Assembly (NCBI GenBank): GCA_016928395.1
Contig: JAFGKV010000133.1
Coordinates: 1-10,201, forward strand
Direction: 5' to 3'
From: Candidatus Fermentibacterota bacterium
GTDB taxonomy: Bacteria; JAFGKV01
DNA length: 10,201 bases
In this document: piece by piece, positions 5,470 through 10,201 of the stretch
How the letters are laid out: each line of letters starts with the position of its first letter
How positions within the stretch are numbered: the first letter of the stretch is position 1
Translations under genes and position numbers: made by a program
Notes under the pieces: generated by a model
What the model was told of the DNA's origin: nothing
Seen by the model: only the letters and a program-made list of their open reading frames with translations
Databases searched by the model: none

Positions 5470-7307
5470 GAGTGGGCCACCACCCGATTGCGGCCTCGCT
5501 CTTTGGCCGCGTAGAGGGCCCGATCAACGGCGCCGAGAAGTTCGGAGGGACTCGTACTGCCGACATCGTCGGCAACGCCGACACTGACGGTTGGACGTAG
5601 CGCCGCCGAGAATTCGGACGACGCCAGTGACTCGACCTCAAGACGGATGCGCTCGCCGATCAGGAGGGCGTCGCCAACACGAGTCTCCGGGAGTACGACG
5701 ACAAACTCGTCACCGCCGTACCGTGCTGCCGCATCGACGGTTCGGCACGCCGACCTGATAACCGCCCCGACATGCCTTAGGACGGCATCGCCTGCGACGT
5801 GGGAATGCCGGTCGTTGATATCCTTGAAGCGGTCCACGTCGATCATGATAAGTGCCAGAGGATGCCCGAATCGCCGCGCGCGCCGGAATTCGTGATCCAG
5901 CATCTGCTCCAGGTGCCTGCGATTGGAGAGGCCGGTGAGCGCATCCTCGCGGGTTTCCTGCTCCAGCAGTGCCGACTTCTCCCTGAGTTGTTCCACGAGC
6001 GCGCTCTTCTCCTGGTCAGACCTGCGCAGCCGCTCGCTGGCCGCCTCCAGCTCCTGATTTGCCCGGGCCAGCTCAACGTGGCGGAGACGGTGCATCTCCC
6101 CGTCGTGCCGGACCTTGCCGAGTTCAAGCCGCAGCCTCAGCGCCTGGGCTGCCTCCTCTGCCTGCGCCTCGAGCAAGGCTGTCTTCTCGTGATGAAAGGC
6201 CTTCCAGTGCTCAAGCGCCCTGGAAAGATCTCCCGTTGCCTCGTAAGCCGTTGCCAGCGCCTCGTGGGCATTCCTGACCCATTGCCGGTATCCAGTGCGA
6301 TGGGCGATGGCGAGCGCCGCGTGGAGGTGAACGAGGGCACCGTGGGGATCGTGCGCGTCGCATCGAGTGATTCCGATGCTCATCTCGGCGTTCATTTCCA
6401 CCGTCGCGTTCCCTGCTCTTTGACCTACGTCCAGACTTTGGAGCAGCAGACGCTCAGCCTCTTCGTAGGCACCCAGCAGGCGATAGGTATCGCCCATGTT
6501 GCCGAGGGTCAGGGCTATCGTTTCCGGATCCTGCATTGCCGTGGCTGCCTCATGGGCCTTTTCGTAGTGCTGTAGCGCGCGGGGATAGTCCTGACGGTCC
6601 CTGCATACCACCCCGAGGTTGTTGAGGCATTTGGCCTGGTGCTTTCGATCTCCGAGCCTCTCGAAGACCTCGGCGCCCCTCTCGAATGCCTCCATGGCCG
6701 ATACCCAGTCTCCGAGGAGCTGGTGTACGACGCCGATGTTGGCAAGTGCGGTTGCGGTCCGATCCTGGTCACCGATTTCCTCGGATACGGCAAGACTCCG
6801 ATGGCAGTACTCCAGCGATTTCGAGTAGTCCCCCAGCTTCTCGTAGATCGTGCCGATATTCGAGAGCGTGGCGGCCTCGGCACGGCGGTCTGAAGCAACC
6901 TCCCGGAGCCGGAGGCTGTGCTCATAGGCCCCGAGAGCCTCTGCGTACTCTCCTCGTGCCACCTGCACGTTCCCAAGCATATTCAGCGAGGAAGCCGCAC
7001 CATCCTGGTCAGACGCCTCCTCGCAGAGAGAGAACGCCTCCCGGGCACAGTTCGCTGCCTCTGACAGCTCTGACAGCCGGACATGACCTGCTGCAGAGGC
7101 GAGCAGGCTCCGGGCGAGCCCTCTTGGATGCGACAGCTCGCGCGCAAGGGTGGCCGCTTCCCTCCCCAGCAAGATGGCGCGTCTGGGGTCTTGGGCGCGC
7201 AACTCCCACGCTAAGGCTGCCAGCGCGTCCACGCGGGCGGCTGTTGCCGGGTCTTCCCGTGACATGCGTTCGAGACTGGCTTCGAGCTCGGCAACTGTGA
7301 AGGTCAC
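5466..7307 (-). CDS. TPR-coiled coil-GGDEF diguanylate cyclase
   Basis: 613 residues without signal peptide or membrane segment, so probably cytoplasmic. Residues about 20-370 are tandem TPR repeats of about 40 residues (examples: ALGAYEHSLRLREVASDRR, SNIGTIYEKLGDYSKSLEYC). Residues about 375-455 are a charged coiled coil. Residues about 456-610 are a GGDEF domain making cyclic di-GMP from two GTP. Catalytic features are present: GGDEF at 531-535, the metal-binding DVD at 490-492 with F494-K495, and RxxD at 522-525 five residues before GGDEF, matching the inhibitory I-site, so feedback inhibition is likely. The usual N-D-x-x-G-H reads NDRHSH, with Ser for Gly. The GTG start at 7307 has TGAGGA at 7312-7317, a short 4-nt gap. 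The TPRs probably sense a partner protein. It is first in an operon with the exported protein gene. Confidence 0.9.
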   Translation of the reverse strand: MTFTVAELEASLERMSREDPATAARVDALAALAWELRAQDPRRAILLGREAATLARELSHPRGLARSLLASAAGHVRLSELSEAANCAREAFSLCEEASDQDGAASSLNMLGNVQVARGEYAEALGAYEHSLRLREVASDRRAEAATLSNIGTIYEKLGDYSKSLEYCHRSLAVSEEIGDQDRTATALANIGVVHQLLGDWVSAMEAFERGAEVFERLGDRKHQAKCLNNLGVVCRDRQDYPRALQHYEKAHEAATAMQDPETIALTLGNMGDTYRLLGAYEEAERLLLQSLDVGQRAGNATVEMNAEMSIGITRCDAHDPHGALVHLHAALAIAHRTGYRQWVRNAHEALATAYEATGDLSRALEHWKAFHHEKTALLEAQAEEAAQALRLRLELGKVRHDGEMHRLRHVELARANQELEAASERLRRSDQEKSALVEQLREKSALLEQETREDALTGLSNRRHLEQMLDHEFRRARRFGHPLALIMIDVDRFKDINDRHSHVAGDAVLRHVGAVIRSACRTVDAAARYGGDEFVVVLPETRVGDALLIGERIRLEVESLASSEFSAALRPTVSVGVADDVGSTSPSELLGAVDRALYAAKERGRNRVVAHS

Positions 7308-7760
7308 GGCATCCTCAAGGCACTCTCGGCCGCGGTCTGGGATTCGGAGTGCGCCGTTGAGGTCAAGTCTTGAATCGACAATCTAGGGGGAAGGCAGCCG
7401 TGCCGCCTGAACTCGCAGCACAAAACGCTGGGAAGCGGCAGGTTCGCGGCCTGTGGCACGTAGACCCTTGTTTGAGAGAACATGCAAAGCTCGTACAGGT
7501 GCTCGTGCTTGACCGCCCCAGCTCAACGATTACGACTACGATACCGACCCCGAACCCCGCCCCGGCGGGCGACCAGGAACGATCGCCCCTACGAGGCAAC
7601 GGTTCCTCGCAGAGCTAGGTAGGGGCGGGACTCTGTGCCCGCCCGGGTGACACGCCGCAGAGCGGCGTGGCTACAACTCGGCGTACTCTCACCCTCGAAA
7701 AACCTGAGGGCGCCCCGCACCCTCAGAGGCTCGACTGAACTGTGAACTCCGCGCCAGGTG
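7308..7760. other. gene-free region with hexad run and hairpins
   Basis: The space between the stop of the XRE gene and the start of the cyclase gene. Bases 7308-7500 hold the cyclase leader and a 59-codon frame I do not accept as a gene. Bases 7528-7551 are a short run of GANNAC-like hexamers (GATTAC, GACTAC, GATACC, GACCCC). Bases 7567-7669 contain three hairpins. Bases 7670-7760 show nothing clear. Confidence 0.65.
7567..7669. repeat. cluster of three GC-rich hairpins, REP-like
   Basis: Stem 1: GGGCGA 7567-7572 with TCGCCC 7583-7588. Stem 2: GGGCGGG 7623-7629 with CCCGCCC 7638-7644, loop 8 nt. Stem 3: CACGCCGC 7651-7658 with GCGGCGTG 7662-7669, loop 3 nt. A weaker CGAGG/CCTCG pair lies between stems 1 and 2. 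A dense row of perfect stems between genes resembles repetitive extragenic palindrome elements; they may also insulate transcription, since they sit just downstream of the XRE gene. No second copy is in the window. Confidence 0.55.
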
Positions 7761-8123
7761 TTATTGGCCATCGCGCTCGTGGACCATTGTGACGGGGGTG
7801 GCGCGGTCGCGCTGGGCGTCATCGTATCGCAACCGCCGATCCGACGTGGCGGAGCGGGGGGAGACGCTCACGTTGAGATCCGCGCCCAGCGCGCGAACAA
7901 GGCGGATCATGGTCGTCAGAGTGAAGTTGGCATCGCCTCGGAGGATCTTGGTGACATACGCCTGAGATGTGCCGAGCCTGCGTGCCAACTCTGCCCTCGA
8001 CACCCCCCGTTCGGCCATCAGGGCGCACAGGGACTCGGTAAATCCGATCGCCGCAATCTCGGCATGGTACTCCGGCGTCTCCTCCATCCGCTTGATGAAA
8101 CTGCCGTAGTCCTCTCGTCCCAT
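7761..8123 (-). CDS. HigA-like XRE-family helix-turn-helix regulator, solitary
   Basis: 120 residues. The ATG at 8123 follows AGGGAGA (complement of 8132-8138), with the GGAG about 9 nt away. Residues 1-30 form the helical N-terminal extension usual in this group (SFIKRMEETPEYHAE). Residues about 30-90 are an XRE HTH: SRAELARRLGTSQAYVTKIL is the HTH core, with GDANFTLTTM and RLVRALGADLNVSV completing the domain. The last ~28 residues are charged and probably flexible. Relatives serve as HigA-type antitoxins or as stand-alone repressors. No toxin gene adjoins it: downstream is hairpin DNA and upstream only a possible remnant (8137-8229). The promoter has a palindrome in its spacer, which fits autoregulation. 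The DNA-binding function is firm, an antitoxin role is not shown. Confidence 0.85.
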   Translation of the reverse strand: MGREDYGSFIKRMEETPEYHAEIAAIGFTESLCALMAERGVSRAELARRLGTSQAYVTKILRGDANFTLTTMIRLVRALGADLNVSVSPRSATSDRRLRYDDAQRDRATPVTMVHERDGQ

Positions 8124-8136
8124 GGCGCTCGTCTCC

Positions 8137-8229
8137 CTACAGATCCACGATGGTCACGCGGCCCTGGCGTCGGGCCTCGCCGTACTCCTTGGCTGCAGCC
8201 TCGGCCCTTCCCGATCCGCAGTACCTGCA
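8137..8229 (-). pseudogene. possible remnant of a small CxxC protein gene upstream of the XRE gene
   Basis: A frame of 30 codons (CRYCGSGRAEAAAKEYGEAR, then RQGRVTIVDL) ends in TAG at 8137-8139, inside the Shine-Dalgarno sequence of the XRE gene. About 25 of the 30 third positions are G or C, as in the neighbouring genes, and the end looks protein-like. In this frame there is no ATG, GTG or TTG near the front, and TAA closes it at 8245-8247. Skipping the single C at 8227 would join the ATG at 8230 to this frame and give a 30-residue protein. It may be a frameshifted or decayed gene, possibly an old partner of the XRE protein, or coincidence. Confidence 0.3.
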
Positions 8230-8256
8230 TATTAACCTATAGGTTTAATCCGTCAA
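8229..8256 (-). promoter_or_regulatory. sigma-70-like promoter of the XRE gene
   Basis: On the minus strand TTGACG (complement of 8251-8256) is followed after 16 bp by TAATAT (complement of 8229-8234). Five of six -35 and four of six -10 bases match the sigma-70 consensus. Transcription would start near 8222, giving a leader of about 100 nt before the ATG at 8123. It is an AT-rich island in GC-rich DNA. Confidence 0.55.
8234..8245. promoter_or_regulatory. perfect 12-bp palindrome, candidate XRE operator
   Basis: AACCTATAGGTT is its own reverse complement and extends imperfectly to ATT...TAAT on both sides. It lies in the -35/-10 spacer and touches the -10 hexamer, where a bound dimer would block RNA polymerase. 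XRE proteins typically bind such dyads, so autoregulation by the adjacent gene product is the simplest reading. Confidence 0.5.
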
Positions 8257-8283
8257 GCGTGCCGTGCCACAAGGGCGGGATCG

Positions 8284-8318
8284 GAAGCGCGAAGCACGAA
8301 GCCCGAAACAGGAACCAG
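8284..8318. repeat. GAARCNN heptanucleotide array
   Basis: Five consecutive 7-bp units: GAAGCGC, GAAGCAC, GAAGCCC, GAAACAG, GAACCAG. The first part of the unit is conserved and the last two bases vary. It is more diverged than the CAGTCGG arrays. Confidence 0.6.
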
Positions 8319-8408
8319 GGAAGGGTGGAATGATGGAATGACGCTTCCAAAGGGGTAGGCGGGACTGTGGGCACGATTCCCCCCTGTTGGTGCAAGGGCT
8401 CGAATCGG

Positions 8409-8457
8409 GCGACGGCGCATGCCGCCGTCATGAATGAGAGCAAACGGTATCGCGGGG
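8409..8457. repeat. hairpin plus GCAAACGGTAT element, copy 1
   Basis: GACGGC (8411-8416) pairs with GCCGTC (8424-8429). Ten bases later comes GCAAACGGTAT (8440-8450), then CGCGGGG leading straight into a heptad array. The same order appears at 10137-10181: GACGGC/GCCGTC with a different loop, then GCAAACGGTAT and GGCGGG leading into a purine-rich repeat. The stem and the 11-mer are conserved while the loop and spacer differ. Confidence 0.65.
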
Positions 8458-8458
8458 G

Positions 8459-8549
8459 CAGTCGGCAGTCGGCAGTCGGCAGTCGGCAGTCGGCAGTAGC
8501 CAGTCGGCAGTAGCCAGTCGGCAGTAGCCAGTCGGCAGTAGGCAGTCAG
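8459..8549. repeat. CAGTCGG heptanucleotide array 2
   Basis: Thirteen complete 7-bp units. Units 1-5 are CAGTCGG. Units 5-11 then alternate CAGTCGG with CAGTAGC, forming a 14-bp higher-order repeat. Units 12 and 13 are CAGTAGG and CAGTCAG. The higher-order pattern shows that pairs of units were duplicated together. Confidence 0.92.
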
Positions 8550-8562
8550 CTAACGGGACCAT

Positions 8563-8590
8563 CTCCTCACTCCTATCTCCTTACTCCTCA
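8563..8590. repeat. CTCCTNA heptanucleotide array
   Basis: CTCC recurs at 8563, 8570, 8577 and 8584, exactly 7 bp apart, with three variable bases between. On the other strand the units read GGAGTAA, GGAGATA and GGAGTGA. A GGAGTGAGGAGGTG fragment of the same type is near 2088. Confidence 0.65.
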
Positions 8591-8601
8591 CCCCCATGTC
8601 A

Positions 8602-8615
8602 GAGCGAAGCGAAGC
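8602..8615. repeat. GAGCGAAGCGAAGC partial word, copy 4
   Basis: The 3' half of the 32-bp word, followed by CCCGAGGGGCAAAGAGGT, which matches the bases after copy 2 (1964 onward) with few differences, and then by octads in both places. The pair spans about 30 bases of shared sequence. Confidence 0.65.
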
Positions 8616-8626
8616 CCGAGGGGCAA

Positions 8627-8658
8627 AGAGGTGAAGGGTCAAAGAAGTGAAGAAGTGA
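8627..8658. repeat. AGARGTRA octanucleotide array D
   Basis: Four 8-bp units: AGAGGTGA, AGGGTCAA, AGAAGTGA, AGAAGTGA. Same family as the arrays at 1882, 1975 and 4419 and in the same orientation. Confidence 0.75.
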
Positions 8659-8667
8659 AGAAGGCCG

Positions 8668-8684
8668 GTCGAGCTCTGCTCGAC
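8668..8684. repeat. 7-bp perfect hairpin
   Basis: GTCGAGC (8668-8674) and GCTCGAC (8678-8684) flank a 3-nt loop, about 100 bp downstream of the ATPase stop. There is no T-run in the leftward direction, so a terminator role is unproven. Confidence 0.45.
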
Positions 8685-8717
8685 ACCATCTTTCGCACTC
8701 CGCATTCCGCACTCAGG

Positions 8718-8731
8718 GAGCGAAGCGAAGC
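8718..8731. repeat. GAGCGAAGCGAAGC partial word, copy 5
   Basis: Identical over 14 bases to the 3' part of the 32-bp word. The bases after it (GTCCATCATTCCGACCCCGA) resemble those before copy 1 (CATCCATCCAACCCCGACCC, 165-184), so the neighbouring words are shared but in swapped order. Confidence 0.6.
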
Positions 8732-8784
8732 GTCCATCATTCCGACCCCGACCCTGCAAACAGGGGTGTCCCCGGTGTAGCGGT

Positions 8785-10032
8785 TCATCCATCCGCCCAA
8801 AGCTGTGAGATGGGCACCGCGCACAGTTTGTCGCCAAAACGCGCCACGGCGTCGCCATCATAGAGCACGACACCAGCGGCAAAGCTCTCTTGCGCGGCGT
8901 CCTTCAACTTCCGCAGTCCCCGGAAATCATTGCCGGTTACGGTTGAACCCGCCTTCACTTCCACTCCGGCCACACGCCCTTCGGATTCGCACACGACGTC
9001 CACTTCGACCTGGTCCTTGTCACGGAAGTGGTGGAAGGCAAATCCCTCCTCCTCCCAGCTGGCCAATCGTCGTAGCTCTTGATACACAAAGGTTTCCAGC
9101 AGCCTTCCGAACAGAGGGCGGTCTGCCCACAGGGAATCACCGTTCAATCCCAGAAGGGAACAGGCCAGTCCAGTGTCGCCGAGATGCAGCTTGGGTGTCT
9201 TCACAAGCCGCTTCATCCGGTTCCTGTGCCATGAGGGCAATTCGTCCACCAAGAAAATCCGGGACAACAGCGTCAGATACTCGCGAATCGTCTGGCGGCT
9301 GATCTGAAACGGCGCCGCCAGCTCCGAGATATTCACCAGGCACGCCGTCTGTCCTGCGGCCAATGCCAGCAGACGCGGCAACGCATCCAATGCGCTGATC
9401 CGTGCCAGATCTCGAATGTCGCGCTGGATCGGGGTGTCGGCATAATCCCGATACCAGGCCGCACGGCGGCGTTGGCCAGTACGCGCCAGGGCAGCCGGGA
9501 AACCACCACCGACCACCCGCTCTGCCAGGGCCTTTCCGAGACGCAGCCCGGGCAGACCCGCCCTGAAGTCCGCGGCAAACAGCCTTGAAAGAAACCCGCA
9601 AGGCTTCCTGCCCAACTCCGCCTGTGACAGCGGATGCAGCCGCAAGATTTCCATCCTGCCGGCCAGCGAATCCGCCAGTCTGGGCACCAACAGCACATTG
9701 GCCGACCCAGTAAGGATGAAGCGGCCGGGCGTCCTGCGCGTGTCCACCGCCGCCTTGAGCGATGTAAAAAGCTCCGGGACTTGCTGCACCTCGTCCAGCA
9801 CCGCTCGCTCCGGCAGATCGGCCACAAAACCAACCGGATCGGCCTGGGCCGCTGCCCGCTGGACATCGTCGTCAAAGGTGAAATAGGCAAGACCGGCCCG
9901 ATCCGCCACGAGCCGGGCCAGCGTTGTCTTTCCGCACTGGCGAGGCCCGTGGATCAGCACGACGGGCGAATCCGCCAGGGCCTCCACGATGCGCGGACGT
10001 AGAAAGCGGGGATACAAGGCTTCTCTATTCAT
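8785..10032 (-). CDS. AAA-family ATPase with DUF4143 domain
   Basis: 415 residues from the ATG at 10032 (MNREALYPRFL). An in-frame upstream start at 10170 would add 46 residues unlike the family, which begins just before the Walker A region, so the internal ATG is preferred; a weak AGAGAG precedes it. Walker A is GPRQCGKTT (29-37), Walker B is VLDEVQ (D80, E81) and a sensor motif is LTGSAN (107-112). LAGRMEILRLHPLSQAEL follows, as usual. The C-terminal half is DUF4143, with ISELAAPFQISRQTIREYL and a PD-(D/E)XK-like core of E343, D345, E358 and K360 (VEVDVV, then GVEVKAG). Such proteins are common in bacteria and archaea and their function is poorly known. Length and domains look complete. It is transcribed alone, with phased direct repeats upstream. 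Confidence 0.9.
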   Translation of the reverse strand: MNREALYPRFLRPRIVEALADSPVVLIHGPRQCGKTTLARLVADRAGLAYFTFDDDVQRAAAQADPVGFVADLPERAVLDEVQQVPELFTSLKAAVDTRRTPGRFILTGSANVLLVPRLADSLAGRMEILRLHPLSQAELGRKPCGFLSRLFAADFRAGLPGLRLGKALAERVVGGGFPAALARTGQRRRAAWYRDYADTPIQRDIRDLARISALDALPRLLALAAGQTACLVNISELAAPFQISRQTIREYLTLLSRIFLVDELPSWHRNRMKRLVKTPKLHLGDTGLACSLLGLNGDSLWADRPLFGRLLETFVYQELRRLASWEEEGFAFHHFRDKDQVEVDVVCESEGRVAGVEVKAGSTVTGNDFRGLRKLKDAAQESFAAGVVLYDGDAVARFGDKLCAVPISQLWADG

Positions 10033-10059
10033 GACGGCTCTCTGTAACAGACGTGGCGG

Positions 10060-10110
10060 CCAATTGCCAGTTCTTACTCGTCCAATAGTCGATAGAGTGC
10101 CGTCCAATTG
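10060..10110. promoter_or_regulatory. three CCAATWG direct repeats at exact 22-bp spacing
   Basis: CCAATTG (10060-10066), CCAATAG (10082-10088) and CCAATTG (10104-10110) start exactly 22 bp apart. The last two sites share a longer core, CGTCCAATWGTCGRT. They lie 28-78 bp upstream of the ATPase start, on one face of the helix (about two turns apart). This suggests a regulator binding array in the promoter region. Iteron-like DNA is an alternative, but no replication gene is present. Confidence 0.5.
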
Positions 10111-10136
10111 TCGGTGGGAATGCGGAGCAACCCCAC

Positions 10137-10181
10137 GCGACGGCACTACGCCGTCACCACAGCAGGGCAAACGGTATGGCG
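10137..10181. repeat. hairpin plus GCAAACGGTAT element, copy 2
   Basis: GACGGC (10139-10144) pairs with GCCGTC (10150-10155) across a 5-nt loop. GCAAACGGTAT follows at 10167-10177 and then GGCGGG. Compare copy 1 at 8409-8457. It leads into the purine-rich 20-bp word at the window edge. Confidence 0.65.
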
Positions 10182-10201
10182 GGAGGAGGGGGAAGTCAAG
10201 A
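10182..10201. repeat. 20-bp direct repeat of 1840-1859, cut by the window end
   Basis: Identical over all 20 bases to 1840-1859. If the similarity continues past the window, an octad array would be expected about 22 bp further on. Confidence 0.8.

Larger units (their letters stand above)
8240..8784. other. gene-free repeat mosaic D
   Basis: The region between the XRE promoter and the ATPase stop. In order: a GAARCNN heptad run (8284-8318); a 7-bp inverted repeat GGAAGCG/CGCTTCC (8283-8289 and 8342-8348); a hairpin plus GCAAACGGTAT element (8409-8457); a long CAGTCGG array (8459-8549); a CTCC-spaced heptad run (8563-8590); GAGCGAAGCGAAGC (8602-8615); octads (8627-8658); a hairpin (8668-8684); and a second GAGCGAAGCGAAGC (8718-8731) followed by a stretch resembling 163-197. 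No credible gene. Confidence 0.7.

Noticed and set aside
7361-7366. TTGACC on the minus strand as -35 of the cyclase operon
   Set aside because: No -10-like hexamer at 15-19 bp downstream.
7304-7483. 59-codon minus-strand frame whose TGA overlaps the GTG of the cyclase gene
   Set aside because: No Shine-Dalgarno sequence before its ATG, composition not protein-like (many Cys, Pro, Ser), and no recognisable family. The GTGA overlap alone is not enough.
7761-8123. Complete HigBA-type toxin-antitoxin pair
   Set aside because: No toxin-length frame lies within several hundred bases on the same strand; only a 30-codon frame without a start is present.
8763-8773. GGGG-TGT-CCCC as terminator of the ATPase gene
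   Set aside because: The stem is only 4 bp and the downstream tract is TGTTTG, not a T-run.
10060-10110. 22-bp direct repeats as plasmid iterons
   Set aside because: No replication initiator, AT-rich region or partition gene is visible; an operator array is simpler.
10033-10170. 46-residue N-terminal extension of the AAA/DUF4143 protein
   Set aside because: The extension does not resemble the family, runs through the phased CCAATWG repeats, and the ATG at 10032 fits the usual family start.

Overview
This is a GC-rich bacterial chromosomal fragment with five well-supported protein genes, one doubtful small ORF and one possible gene remnant. No rRNA, tRNA, transposase, integrase, phage gene or CRISPR array is visible. 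The modular secreted protein, the TPR-GGDEF signalling protein, the AlbA_2 and DUF4143 ATPases, and wide intergenic regions full of 6-8 nt repeats suggest an uncultured lineage (FCB, PVC or a similar candidate phylum). This placement is a guess; no marker gene is present.

Layout. Bases 1-259 hold a perfect hairpin, a heptad array and a palindrome. Bases 260-1654 (-) encode an AlbA_2/GHKL/winged-helix regulator. Bases 1655-2235 are a repeat mosaic. Bases 2236-4314 (+) encode a 692-residue secreted modular protein with a 26-residue periodic, solenoid-like stretch. Bases 4315-4851 are a second mosaic. Bases 4852-7307 (-) are an operon: a cytoplasmic TPR-coiled coil-GGDEF diguanylate cyclase followed, with a GTGA overlap, by a small exported protein of unknown function. 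Bases 7308-7760 hold hairpin repeats. Bases 7761-8123 (-) encode a HigA-like XRE regulator with a strong promoter whose spacer contains a perfect 12-bp palindrome. Bases 8240-8784 are a third mosaic. Bases 8785-10032 (-) encode an AAA/DUF4143 ATPase, preceded by three CCAATWG heptamers spaced exactly 22 bp apart.

The genes do not form one pathway. The only functional unit supported by gene arrangement is the diguanylate cyclase plus its exported partner. The most unusual content is non-coding: the intergenic regions are built from a small vocabulary of micro-repeats (ACTGNNN, GGAGTRA-like and GAARCNN heptads, AGARGTRA octads, a GANNAC hexad run) and longer words (a 32-bp GCGAGCGAAGCGAAGC-ending word, a 28-bp junction word, a 23-bp word in inverted copies, and a hairpin plus GCAAACGGTAT element). 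These recur between unrelated genes in partly conserved order. That looks like an interspersed repeat system shaped by duplication and recombination. I see no evidence of a complete new defence or mobile system.
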